Source: Nymphaea colorata (Eukaryota; Streptophyta; Magnoliopsida; Nymphaeales; Nymphaeaceae). From it: 64,000 nt of DNA. Location: positions 26,611,876-26,675,875 of the forward strand of contig NC_045142.1 of NCBI RefSeq assembly GCF_008831285.2. The letters run 5' to 3'. The notes under the pieces are model-generated. The model was not told where the DNA came from. It was given only the letters and a program-made list of their open reading frames with translations, and did not search any database. This document shows, piece by piece, positions 23,241 through 35,560 of the stretch (the stretch's first letter is position 1; the number at the start of each line of letters is the position of its first letter). A program made the translations under genes and the position numbers.

Positions 23241-25159
23241 ACAGATGTCAACAGTAGATGGAAAATAAACAGAAAAATATATTTTCTTTTTTGAAAAAAT
23301 GACCAAAATGCCCAGTTCTTTTTCAATAATGACGAGCATGTGCCTCCTCTCAACGCCAATCAGAGATAAAAATTTATGTGGAAATTAAGGAAGGAATGAA
23401 GAATCGGGAAAAGGAAAAAGAAAGAGACAATTCCTTACCCAACCGCATGACTCGGTCGTGAGTGGATATGAGTTGGCGCCGTCCCCATCCTTCAAAGTTG
23501 ATGGCTTAAGCAACCCCTTTTTCTTTCCTGTAATTAATGGAAATTTTATGGTAGCAGTTGGATTTTGCGCGTTAATGCGGGGTAGAAAAAGAAATATATA
23601 CGTAGAGAGAGAATCAAGTTGTTGGCCGGCCCTGTCCCTACACCATCTAGAATTTTCTTGAATTTCTCTTTCCCTCTTTTCTTGGTTGTTTTGTGTCCAG
23701 TTTGGCAGCCGTCACTTTGTCTCATAGCGGAAAGGATGTTGAACAATTAATCTTTTTCTTTTAAATGGTAGGCGAAAATGAAAAGATATTTCAATAAAAG
23801 GGAAAAAAAAACTGAAATTATATATATATATATATATAAAGAGAGAGAGAGAGAGAGAGAATATGAGGAGTGATGGAGGCCAGCGAAGCATTTGAAAACT
23901 TTGGTTATGGAGATAGCCGTTACGTAGCTTTTACCTTTTTCATTTAACAACCATTAAATGGAGGAAATAATTGAGTGAGAATCCAGCCGGGCGACGATAA
24001 GAACGCATGAACAGCCGTGTGGACCATTATTCTGATCGCGATTGCCCAGCAGCCAGTGACTCGTGACGACTTCAAAACAGCGACGCTCCCCTTCTTTTAC
24101 TTCGTAGCCATCACCTTTTTTTTCTTATCACATTCACCCCTCTCTCTCCACATATATATCATTCAGCACCTACCAACAATGCAATATATATATGTGTGTG
24201 TGGTTGAGATCAGCCAATTTCATTCAGTGAAAGGCTGATCCATTTAGTTCATCTTCCAATATAAAGGTGCCATGTGTCACGTTATCATTTTCTTTTAGTT
24301 TTTAAAAGTTTTCCAATTTTTATTCAAAACAATTCTTTTTCCTTTCTTTTGAAAAATGTATATAAATAGTTTTTTTTTTCCAATTCATAACAGTTCACTT
24401 GGATGTATGAAGTGGCATCTTGGCTGGTCTGATTCAATTTCTAGATTTAATAACCTTGCACCAAACACAGCACCACCAAATATGATAATTCCAAACAGAT
24501 GAACTGACAAAACGGAAGACATGGCTGCTGGCCCAACTGAACAAAACTTGGAACTTATTTAAAGAGAATAAGACAAGCAATTTCTTGTTTTTGTTGTTTC
24601 CGATGTGCTGCTATTCCTGCCAAGGAGATTCATATTTTGGACACTGGGAGAAATATTTTATCTTCTTGCCCCACGGTCCTGGACTGCGTCGCCGACCATA
24701 AGCACAGCAACATGGTGTACATAGGAATCGAACTAGTGCTCATAAGAATCAAACTGTTGATACTAAGTTTCACTAACATCAATCCAACCAGCTAAGCTAT
24801 GCCTCTCTCAATGCAACTCAACTGCCTTCGACTTAAATAAACCTCCCACATTGGACTGTTGACCATCTTCAATATAAAATGGCTTCGAAGTCCAAACCCC
24901 CAGTAGGGTGGTAGCAGATTTCATTAACCAACCACTCTAAGATACATAGCCAAAATTTGTTTCACTGTAAGATACAAAAACACTAGGGCGATGTGTCGGG
25001 AAGATGAGGTCTTAAACAGTTCCAGCTATCTTACTCTCTGAAAAACTTCCGCTTGGAGATTTAGATAGCTTTTGTGTTCAAAGAAATCTCGTCTGCCAGA
25101 TGACAGGGACATGGCACACGCGGTGACAGCCATCAGGACGAGCGGTACGAGCAAATGAA
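23241..25159. other. Intergenic and 3' flank of ALG3; no recognised gene
   Basis: Contains a (TA)n(GA)n tract (23818-23860) and AT-rich DNA. No protein family or structural RNA was recognised. The last part before 25160 probably includes the ALG3 3' UTR, since that gene runs leftward. Confidence 0.35.
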
Positions 25160-28100
25160 TCAGTCTTCTTTGGCAGCAGATGGATCTGTGTCTTGGTAAG
25201 GAGGCTCACATGGAGCAATCCAGAGGCCGCACAGTATGGCTAGGTGAATAGTTAATAGTAGAAGAGATGAATAGGCGTTGGAAGGGTACACGTTCCAGCA
25301 AAGCTCCACTCCAGCAAACAGCATTAATCTGCAAAGTTTGAAAAAAAAAAACATTAAACTTCTGCCAAGTTTCTGTCGTGATTCATTAGAAAAGGTTTGT
25401 CGTATGGATGTAGAACACAAATATAGGCACAAATATCAATGTGGCAGAATTTGAATATGAGAATTGCTTTGAAAATTTAAAAACTAAAACATAAGGAAAC
25501 CTTCGTCTGTGTGTGTGTGTGTGTGCAAGAGAGAGAGAGAGAAAGGCACAAATATCAATGTGGCAGAATTTGAATATGAGAATTGCTATGAAAATTTAAA
25601 AACTAAAACATAAGGAAACCTTCGTCTGTGTGTGTGTGTGTGAGAGAGAGAGAGAGGGGCAAAGAGGGATTTCAATTAGAATCACCCGGTGGTGTTTCCA
25701 CAGATTATGAAGGTTAATATTTCACAAGGACGATAACAATGGCATCTCCCAATATCTTGGCCCCAAACTTACCGCGAACAACAGCAGACAAACATAATGT
25801 ATATAGGTAAATTATTTCCTTTCTGAATGCACCCCGCACCAATTATCTAAAAATTACATAGAACAGTCAAAACTGTGACTAAGCAATGACAGAGACTAGT
25901 TGCGGCTGTGTATCTGGGTCATGTCGTGCCACAGGAGACAGGTCAAGCGTATGGAAGGTAAAGGTTTGAACATGAAGAAAGAAACGAGATGATAGTACAG
26001 TGCTGCCACTGAACAGCAAACTGAGAAAAGACGAATAATTCTTCAACAGTTTTTTACCTAATGTAACTTGGAAAAGGTGTCTTCCACAAAAGAAACGGCA
26101 AACTATAGAAGTACCTGCAAAAAAGGACAGTTATTTTCTCCAGAAAGTAAACAATCAGCCAAGCAAGGAATAGGAACACAGTGACCAGGGAAACAAGAGG
26201 GAAAAAATGCGAAGACAGAACAGGATTGGCATGGCACAACACTTGCAGTTGGCAACAAACGTGTGAAGTATGCCATATACCACAATAAATCCATATCTTT
26301 AAATGAACTTTCTAAAAATATTTATCTTGACAATTTTGGTTGCAACGAGATTGAGTTTTAGAACCCAATAGCCACACACATAGCTATCCAACAAGAAGTA
26401 TCGAACTTTAAAATTGCTAGGTAGCTCGGCTAGGAGTGCCACTCATCCATCAACAAATTCATAAATTGTCGGCAACTTACCAGGAATAAAATTGATAGTG
26501 AAGAGATCGAGCGCACACAATGCCAATGAAGTTCCCAGTGAACATTAAAGTTGCAATATCTGCTCCATTCACATAATTTTAATATCAAAACAAGAAAAAG
26601 TGTCTAAATACAATTGCATTCATTCTTACGCTGTTTAGAGAGAACTCTAGAGGACAAATCACATAGAAAGGCTTGAAATATATTCCTATGTTTCAATTCG
26701 AGAATTTTGGAGAGCAGAAACTGGAAAAGCCCTCCTTCATGCCTGCAGAAGCCAGACGAGGCCACAAAAATCAACAAGTATAATGAAAATGACTTGATAT
26801 AACAAACTCTACAAAGACAACCACATAAAGAGCAACCACTTTCAATGTTCTAAAATCTGCATACTTATGCAGATTGCCAAAATTTTGTTTTTCATTCCAA
26901 TACATCATCACTTCTAGCAAGTTAATGTCTATCTTCTTTTGACAGAGTGCATGTTTCTGTGTTCCTGTGAATTTGTATGTGGTTTAGCATGATAAAAATG
27001 ATTCTTGAATTAAAGCCACTCCAATGATATCAAGCTTCCCATGGTTTTCAAGTAGAAATCATGGAAGAGGAAGAGGAACATAAGAATGCTTACTTGCACC
27101 ACCGGAAATGGGCAAACAATGCCAGGAACATGAGATGTACAGCGAGTAAGGTGACAGCAAATTCCTTGGACACAAAAATATCTTCACGAATAAATTTGAA
27201 GTTGACAGACCTGGCATGAGAAAATAAGAAATTCTAATTTAAATGAATATATGAAAAAAGGGCACATATAATTTAAAAATCTTTGCCATTAACTATGAGC
27301 AGATTGATATGTAACTCTAGAAAAAACACAAAGTTAATGGACATTTAGAACTGAAACCTAATGACAAACTTGCACATGAAAAATAATTGGTCGAATCAAT
27401 GTGCTACACAAACTTCAGTTCTCCTCATGTAAAATATCACACAAGTAAATTGTTAGGTTATTGGAGTCAGTCATATCCGCTATGTTTGTTGTGGAACCCT
27501 AATAAAAGTGGGTTGGCTGCTCACATTAATCAGGCTGATGAAAACAAGATAGGTTTCAACTTATTCCCTCTACATACACCTCTTTTGCAGTTTTAAAGAT
27601 GGCACTTAGAACTGTTGTTGTAAAGGAGCTTTCCTTGTTCTAGAGCTACACTATTTGATGCAAAAATTGAGATAAATTAGAATATAGGGAAGGTATTCCA
27701 TACTTTTCTATAATTTCCTGGGAATCTCCGAAAAACATAAACTGCATAAAGCTCTCCAAATGCCATCCAACTGTTTGAACTGTCAAAGCCTTTATTCATT
27801 TTGTTATAGTTGTTTTAATGGACCTTTATTGGAGGTTAGAAGTTTCATTCAATCTATCCTTAAGAAGCAAACGGTTACTCAACTTATGCATTTAAAAAAT
27901 AAAAAAATGTTTGAATTAGCACTAAGAAGCAGTAGGTAGGCAGCTTTGACTTTTAAGTGATTTTTTCTGGTACATGTGGCAACAGTAGTTTGTGAAATTG
28001 AATAAATATCTGGATTCATGAACAGCAAGCTGTTCAGTAATTTTACTATGTCTCACCAGTAAAATGAAAGGTTCGTTTACTGAAGATTGGCATGACAATT

Positions 28101-31100
28101 CTGTTGATTGCCAGTCTCAAACTGCATCACATGCATTTCATCATGTCGCATACTAAGGTTCACTTGCCTTGTTCAGGATGTTCAGTGATTGACTTGATCT
28201 CTAACATATTACAATTTCGATTTTGGATGATGCAGTGGGACCTTTCTTGCCTCGACGTCTTGGAAAGCAGAAGCAACATACACACCATCTGCTACAGTGC
28301 TACAGCACTAAACAAAGTCACAGACATAAAAGGAATTGCTATATATCCTACAAACATTTTATCTTAGTTACCACAAGTGAACTCTCTCTCTCTCTCTCTC
28401 TCTCTCCAGCAGATCTAGCACTTCAACAACTCTATCAATGTACCAGAAAAACTAGCTGTTTACATCACATATGGTCTTAATAGCAAAAGGTTTTATATCT
28501 GAGAGCATACCAGAAATGGATGAAGACGCGGCCAAGGTTGAAAGCTCTTGATACATACTCAAGTGGGTGACTTAATAAAAAGGGCAACCCCAACGCAATC
28601 TGCAGTATGATTTACTAGGTTCATAAAAAAAATTATGAAATCAGAAATTTGATCACATGCTTAAACAAGCAAAAAGACTAAATCTTCATACAGCTAAACA
28701 CTTAAAACTAACAATAGAATGGGATACACTGGGTTTGCCAAGCTTAACCAACAATCAAAAATCAGTTTTCTACAAGAGTGCCAAATCTAATCAACCACTT
28801 GTAGTAATTGCTTTGAAGACAAACTATGAACAGATTTCAAGGCGTTGTCTGTAAAATTTACTACTGAGTATAGAAGAACAACATTTATTTTCAAGACCAG
28901 ATAGTTGGCAGTTCCACCTAAAAAAGATGGTTATGTAGAACCCATCAAGAGAAACAAAAACAAACAAAAGCACACAGAAATACACCCACCCCAGATGTGG
29001 TTGACACATTTCGGCAACAACGTTTGACTTCTGACAGATCACTACCATGTAAACAGTAAGTACAAGATTCTATTATATGCAGATCAGCTAAGGTAGGACT
29101 CGCTGGCAATATCGCATGGTTAGCAAATTTGAACACTCAGACTAGGCTCTGAGACTGTAGTTATGTCACCTAATTCAAATGAGGGTCAGTCTGAGCAAGA
29201 CGCACCAACATAAGAATTATGTGCAAGACAAGCTCTCCAAACAGGCAAACAGTACCTCACAATAACTATTAGCAGTTGAACTATGGTGAAAATCCTAGAG
29301 ATTATGTTATAAAAATAAAACAATAAGAAAGAAACAACTTGACAACAAGAGCATTTGATTATTGGTAAACTAATAGCCCCCATGGTTCAAGGCCTTCGAG
29401 TGATAAGTGTCGCAAATGCAACTATTCATCTTACCCACTATGTATTCTTTCATGTGAAATTGATTAAACACGTTTACAATGTAAAAAAAATCCTCCAATA
29501 ACTACTTGTTGAGGGGAAAAATTGGAATGACTGAGTATATTGTAGTACCTGCACCAGTGCTGCGCTAAATAATGCAGTCACAACTCCAATTACATGCATG
29601 CCCTGAACCAAAAGTTATTTGCAGAAAAGAGTTAAAGATTGGCTCAGCACTAGAAATTACTCAACCTAAAAGATATTTGAAAGACCATAGAAGTAATGTA
29701 CTAAATTACCTTCAACAACAGCAACAACAGTACTGGTGCATAAAGGAGCACATTCATCTTTATTGACACAGCTCCACTGAGTGTAAACGATAAAAGTGCA
29801 ATAAGCACCAAGATGCATCAAAATGAAAATTACTACCAAGGTGAATCATGCCAAAGACCTCAGGCAAACCTGAAAACTATCAACCCCAAATGCCACCGCT
29901 GATAAAGAATCAACGCCAGTGCAGCATGGAGAAATGTCATGGCAAAACAATCATTGAACAGGCGAAGCACAAAGATTGAATGAATTCTTTTTGACAAACA
30001 AAGCAAGCAAAACGCCCACCATGGTAACTGCAGAAACATGCAATTGATCAAAGCTATAATTTAATGCTATAAGCAATAAGTAGCATAGACTTTTATCTAG
30101 GAAATCACAGGACTAGTTCAGGAATTTTGAAAGCTGTCCCTCTTTTTTCTCCTTTCCAAATAAATAAATCTCATCCCAGAGATTTGCCTTCAAGGAAAGC
30201 AAGATGTTATTCTTGAAAAGGGCTAGCTACTTTCTTCTTACCACATCAGTCTTGACATAGATAAGAAACACTAATCCCAGGTTCACAATGTAGAGTGCAC
30301 CAAACAGGACCTGCAGCAAATAAACCCAAGTTACAAAAATGACACTGCAACGTATAGACAATATACATACTTGGACATTAAGGAAATCCATCATGATACT
30401 TCATAGAATGGCTTTCATCCAGATTCAAATACTTGCTTAACTTCAAACTTATTTAATTGAATGGTCATCACCAGCAACCACCAAGCTTACTCAATTAAAT
30501 GGTCATCACAAGAACCCACTAACTGCATACAAATCAGACATATAATACTTGCGTTTCCATCAACTGCATTGACCATCTTTAACTCTTTTAAGAAATCAGT
30601 TAGTAAGCAACTAGCAATTTATTAGAATAATAATATTGGACATCTGAGTGTCCCTTCTTCACTGCTTATGGAAGGCTTGGCAGTTCCTTTTTCTCTATAT
30701 ATCCATAGGATGATTGCTTACATTATGTAAGAAAAATGTAATTCAGTCTTCCCTCCTATGGATTAATCCCTTGCCTTTGTTTGTCATCCTGTCGCATATT
30801 CTGTTTACAGGTAATTATATAGATATTTCTGTCGTGTATTTTTATTAGAATCCTGCTAAACTTTCCGAAAATTTTTTATCACCAAGAAGCATATCGTGAG
30901 AGGCCATCGTTAGTTATCTGACTCCGACAGCAATGCAACTCAACTCAACTTTATGGCATGTGGAAGAGACACTAATAACCAAGCCAATAGCTGCTATATG
31001 CATCGTAGGTAACACAAAATGAAATAGCTGCTATATGCATCGTAGATAACACAAAATGATCCGAAAGTGCAATCGACGACCAACGTGAAAAGGCAATAAC

Positions 31101-31882
31101 TTCACGGTTTTCTCCCTTAATGCAGTTGAAACAGCTCGTTCGTCACATATAACCATTAAAACGACAAAAACAAATGCATTTGAAAAAAAACATACCTGAG
31201 CAGGAAAGACGTTCCCACCAGTGATGTACTGAATGGCAGAGTAAACATAAAGAAAACCAGCGGGATAAACCAAAGGCCCCGTGTCCCCCTTCAGATTCTC
31301 ATAATTCCTTTCCCCTGCAAGAAACCCACTTACCTGTTTGTTTTTTCTATTTGTTAAGCAATTACACATTTCATGAATCCACAGAACACCCAAACACCAA
31401 AGGCTACCAAACAGAAACCCCCAAATCATATCTAGAATACCATAGCACACCAAATCAAACTAATATAAGAAAGTGGGACGTCTATAATGGGTTCAATAAG
31501 CTAATCAGTTGTTCAAAGCCACCTCCAAGGAGTTAAAAGAATCCAAAGGGGAAAAAAAAAGGAAGAACAACTCAGAGTATAGTATCTTTTGCACCTGTGA
31601 CATGTACGCATCCCAGTCTATCTTGGTATCTGCAGTTCAATATCAGAAACCAACAAAATACATAAAGATCTGACCATGTGAAGAGATGAAGGAGAAAATA
31701 GAAAGCTTCAATTGGAGCTTACATGGGACGTATGCAATAACGAGTGAGGTGAGAAGAGTGTCCAGAACGAGCAAGACCGCCGCCATTGCTGGTTTGGATA
31801 ATCCGAAACATTTGAGAACAGCCATTGAATCCGAACGTTGGCTTCCGCTGTCTTTGCAGGCGACCACTCTACGGTTGGCCAT
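25160..31882 (-). CDS. ALG3: ALG3: dolichyl-P-Man:Man5GlcNAc2-PP-dolichol alpha-1,3-mannosyltransferase
   Basis: ALG3 is the ER membrane enzyme (GT58 family) that adds the first lumenal mannose, from dolichyl-phosphate-mannose, to the N-glycan precursor. Thirteen exons on the minus strand: 31723-31882, 31595-31629, 31196-31333, 30242-30310, 29870-30027, 29710-29776, 29549-29602, 28511-28599, 27094-27210, 26630-26742, 26481-26559, 26058-26114 and 25160-25328. All junctions are GT-AG and in phase, giving 434 residues against about 438 in Arabidopsis. Recognised segments include [68 protein letters not shown] and ELCWNVYPS, with many hydrophobic membrane spans. The first in-frame ATG is at 31882; the upstream open stretch to 31969 begins with TTG. 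The gene appears intact. The promoter region contains a 93-bp tandem duplication. Confidence 0.97.
25425..25656. repeat. 119-bp tandem duplication in the last ALG3 intron
   Basis: The unit starting AGGCACAAATATCAATGTGG at 25425 recurs at 25544, nearly identical, and each copy ends in its own (GT)n(GA)n tract. The short divergence suggests a recent event. It is intronic. Confidence 0.95.
28381..28408. repeat. (CT)n microsatellite in an ALG3 intron
   Basis: An uninterrupted CT run lies in the intron left of ALG3 exon 8. Confidence 0.9.
30986..31059. repeat. 37-bp tandem duplication in an ALG3 intron
   Basis: Copies at 30986-31022 and 31023-31059 begin AATAGCTGCTATATGCATCG and differ at one position. 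They lie in the intron between exons 3 and 4. Confidence 0.93.
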
Positions 31883-32009
31883 GGCGGCGACGAAGATCGC
31901 GATCTTGTCTTCGATGCCCAGTGGGCGCGGGCGCTCGCTCCGCGGCAAAAGCTCTTGTTTCGTCTCCAAGAGAGAGAGAGAGATGGAGGGTCCCCGAAAT
32001 TGCCCCTAC

Positions 32010-32196
32010 AAGATCTCGAATGTTAAAAATACCCAACTTCTATCGACGCAGATGAAAACTTTTCTCATTCACAAATGACTTTGAGAAACTAAATCGAATC
32101 TCAAGATCTCCAACGTTAAAAATACCCAACTTCTATCGACGCAGAAGAAAACTTTTCTCATTCACAAATGACTTTGGAGAAACTAAATCGAATCTA
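32010..32196. repeat. 93-bp tandem duplication upstream of ALG3
   Basis: The unit beginning AAGATCTC at 32010 recurs at 32103, with a few substitutions and an added G in the second copy. It lies 130-320 bases upstream of the ALG3 start codon, so it is probably within the promoter or leader. Confidence 0.93.
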
Positions 32197-33694
32197 AACC
32201 CTCTTAAAAAAGCAGAAGAAGTAAAATTGCTTGGCTTCAAGTAGTGTTGTTTTTTAATAAACCAGTTTTCTTTTTCTTAAATGGTGAGTGGTTCATTCAG
32301 TATGCACCTAAGAGACACCACAACCCTTTCCGTGCCCGCCTCCTTGGTTTTTACATAACATGTTTCTAGATCTTTTAACTTTCATAAGAAAAGAGCACTG
32401 GAACGTGACAGTGACTACTCCAATACTCGAACATGAGTTTTTAAATGAAGTGGACCACCTTACCGCCCAGTACCCTACTACTCTTTAAGAAAATCACATT
32501 TATATGTTTGAATTTGATCACTTGTCTTACAATTATTGCTGTCTACAATTATTGTAGATTGTGGAGAAAGTCTTTTGGCAAATCTCCCCTCTACAGTAAA
32601 GAGAACTAAGCTATGATAGCTCGAAATAAAAACCAGTTGCCTAACAAGTTTCATTCCGTTCATTATGTCAATCCCTTTAGAAAATCAATTTTAGTGCGTT
32701 CAATATACAAATCTTTAGCTATGATTCAATTGACGCAGAAAACATTCTCACGAAGGGTTAATTGGTGTTTGACTCCATTTGTGTGAATTGTGAGCCAAGT
32801 TCCAAAAAAAGGTCAAGTTGAGAAGGCGTATAAGTAACATAATAAAATAAAAAATATTGGTACATTGTGGAATTGTGAATGTATCCATTACTTTGGTTAT
32901 TGGTTCATTTGTAAGGCATAGAAGAAAATTTTGAATCTGATTATTAGTTGATATATATGCAAATATGAGACTCAACGTTTCGGTATATCCAATAAAGACT
33001 CGATGAATTGCGCATAAATGCATGATTTCATGTTGGAAATTTGAAGGGAGGTTATGTCTACTTTTCAATTGTTGTCTCAAACTATCACACTATGAAACAC
33101 AAACATAGCATTCTTTATATATGAATTGAAATCTGTCGACTGCTGACTGTTTTTTGGATGGATTTTTTAAAAAATCTGTCGTTAAAAACTGTTGTCATGG
33201 GTGCATCAGTAACGGTTTTTGTTGGGCCACGATTTTTTAAAGTTATTAACTGTAGTTTTTGGAATTTTTAGCAACCAGATAAAAAAAAAATTATCCAACA
33301 ATACTCGCAGTGGGCGGATGTCAATTACTTGTTTTTTATATATGGATTTCAACAACAATTTTTTTTTTGTCTTATCAAATGCTTCATACGGCCAGCTGAT
33401 ACTTGAACAAAATAATGATACGTAATTTTTTAATGTAAATAATAGTTATAGAATTGGTCGACTAGGTATGTTTGTATCAGGTAACACGCCGAATCGTTCA
33501 GTCAAGAGCGATACGAGTCTAGATCCGACTTAAGATGCCGATGTGTCGGACGGTAAATTATTTTTGGGCGGGAAGTCACGATACAGTGACATCCACCGTC
33601 CATCTGAGTGATGGACGGCTACTGGCCGCTGGACCGCCCTTCAGAAACTTCAAACTTCCCCACCTCCTCTGAAGTCTGAGTTTTCGCGCCCTCG
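32197..33694. other. Divergent intergenic region between ALG3 and the PPR gene
   Basis: AT-rich DNA with no recognised gene. The last part holds the PPR promoter or leader, including a perfect 9-bp-stem hairpin (CCGTCCATC/GATGGACGG, 33596-33618). Confidence 0.4.
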
Positions 33695-35560
33695 ATGCGG
33701 CTTTCGCTGTTCTTTAGGCCGCCAAGACCAAGGTCCCAGCTGAAAATCTCGTCAATTTCCTTGTTGGCGGATTCAACTGTTCTTCCCTCGGATAGTCACC
33801 CCGTTGATCCTGCTACCTTGGCCGAATCGGCGGTCAAATTCCATTATCTGGTCCTCCGCGGATACCCGCCGTTGCCGGCGATCGAGCAAACTCACGCTCG
33901 AGTTCTGACACTGGGCTTGTCTGGGTGCTCCTTTTTGGCGACCCATCTCGTGAAATCGTATGCCAAAGCAGGGAATCTAAGCGCAGCCAAACGGGTTTTT
34001 TATTCGGTTTCAGAGAGGAGCGTATTCCTTTTGAATGCCATCGTTCGTGCGTTTAGTAGGAATGGTTTGTGGAAGGAGGTTGTTGATTTATATGATAGGA
34101 TGGAGAAGGAGAATATGAAGCCTGACCATTACACGCTTCCTTTTGTTATCAAGGGGTTCGCTTCAATTTTGGATTTGGACGGTGGCAGAAAGGTTCATGA
34201 TGTAGTCAGGAGAAATGGGTACGAGGGAAATTTGCATGTTGTCACTTGTTTGATTGACATGTACGTGAGGTTTGGTGAGATTGAGAATGCGCGCAGATTG
34301 TTTGATGAAATGCGTGAACGAGATGTTGTTGCTTGGACTACCATGATCGGTGCTTACACCCAAGTGGGGAATTGGTTGGAAGCTTTCTCCTTATTTAGAG
34401 ATATGAGGCTGGAAGGCCAGGAGCCGAATGATGTCACATTACTGAGCTTGATTTCCGCGTCCAGTTTCCTGAACTTCATCCATGGGATGGTCATTAAATT
34501 GGGATTTGATACATTTGTAGTGATCGAAACAGCGCTTATTGATTCATATGCTAAATGTGGGGACGTGAAATCTGCTCGTGAATTGTTTGATAGAATGTAT
34601 TGGAAGAACTCAGTAGCTTGGAGTGCTATGATTTGTGCCTATTCAGTCAATGGACATCCTTGCGATGCCCTGTTTCTCTTCAGGATTATGTTCCTTTGTA
34701 GCAATGAGATGTTGGATCACATTGGTGTTCTAAGTGTGCTTCAAGCTTGCTCTAGCTTGGGTTCGCTGCTGGTTGGGCGGATGACTCATGCACACATTCT
34801 TAAATCTGGGATCGGTTCAGATTCAATAGTTGGAACCTGTCTGATAGACATGTATGCAAAATGTGGAAGCGTTGAGGATGCATTTGTTTCGTTCCATTCC
34901 ATCACTGATAAGAATCTGGTATCATGGAGTGCTATGATAGCAGGATATGGGTTTCATGGACTGGGAAAGGAAGCACTTGATATGTTCAGCGAGATGCAAG
35001 AGTTGGGATTCAAGCCAGATGATGTAGCTTTCCTCAGCATTTTGTCAGCATGTAGCCATTCAGGTTTGATTGGCGAAGGAACAAAGATTTTCAAGTCAAT
35101 ACTTCAAACGTGCAATGGCGTTGCACGTGCAAAACATTATGCTTGTATGATCGACCTTTTTGCTCGTTCTGGAAAAATTGGAGAAATATGCAGTTTACTG
35201 AAAGAGCTGCCTAGCATAGCTGATGCATCAATATGGAGAGGTCTCTTCTACGCATGTCAAGTGACCGCAGATTGTGAAACTGCAGAAATTGCAGCTCGAA
35301 ACCTGTATGAAGTGGTTCCTAGTGGTACAGATTACAATTTTATCCTGTCTAACTTATATGCTTCATGCGGAAAATGGTCCATAGTTTCAAAAATTAGATC
35401 AAACTTGAAGCAAAACAGAGCAAGGAAAACACCAGGGTGGAGTTCCATTGAGCTGAATTGTAAAGTTCATACGTTTCATTCTGCCGATACCTCTCACCCT
35501 GAATGGCAGAGCATATACAAACTGCTAGAAATCATGTTTGCAGAACCCGATGCTTTATGA
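33695..35560 (+). CDS. PLS-type pentatricopeptide repeat protein with E/E+ C terminus
   Basis: Plant PLS-class PPR proteins bind organellar RNA sequence-specifically and mostly direct C-to-U editing in mitochondria or chloroplasts. The intronless 621-residue protein begins at an ATG with an Arg/Ser-rich N terminus that suits an organelle targeting peptide. PPR signatures recur from about residue 85 onwards (LVKSYAKAGNLSAAKRVF, LIDMYVRFGEIENARRLFDEM, LIDSYAKCGDVKSARELFDRM, LIDMYAKCGSVEDAF), with W(T/S)AMI turns typical of PLS repeats. The end has E/E+ features (LSNLYASCGKW, TPGWSSIEL, THPEW-like SHPEW) and stops before any DYW deaminase domain. Such proteins usually recruit a separate DYW partner. 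The target RNA cannot be read from here. It is divergent from ALG3 across 1.8 kb. Confidence 0.95.
   Translation: MRLSLFFRPPRPRSQLKISSISLLADSTVLPSDSHPVDPATLAESAVKFHYLVLRGYPPLPAIEQTHARVLTLGLSGCSFLATHLVKSYAKAGNLSAAKRVFYSVSERSVFLLNAIVRAFSRNGLWKEVVDLYDRMEKENMKPDHYTLPFVIKGFASILDLDGGRKVHDVVRRNGYEGNLHVVTCLIDMYVRFGEIENARRLFDEMRERDVVAWTTMIGAYTQVGNWLEAFSLFRDMRLEGQEPNDVTLLSLISASSFLNFIHGMVIKLGFDTFVVIETALIDSYAKCGDVKSARELFDRMYWKNSVAWSAMICAYSVNGHPCDALFLFRIMFLCSNEMLDHIGVLSVLQACSSLGSLLVGRMTHAHILKSGIGSDSIVGTCLIDMYAKCGSVEDAFVSFHSITDKNLVSWSAMIAGYGFHGLGKEALDMFSEMQELGFKPDDVAFLSILSACSHSGLIGEGTKIFKSILQTCNGVARAKHYACMIDLFARSGKIGEICSLLKELPSIADASIWRGLFYACQVTADCETAEIAARNLYEVVPSGTDYNFILSNLYASCGKWSIVSKIRSNLKQNRARKTPGWSSIELNCKVHTFHSADTSHPEWQSIYKLLEIMFAEPDAL

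Noticed and set aside
31883-31969. N-terminal extension of ALG3 to 31969
   Set aside because: The codon there is TTG, and the ATG at 31882 gives a length matching Arabidopsis ALG3.
33695-35560. DYW-class editing deaminase
   Set aside because: The protein ends after the E/E+ region; no DYW deaminase zinc motifs are present downstream in frame.
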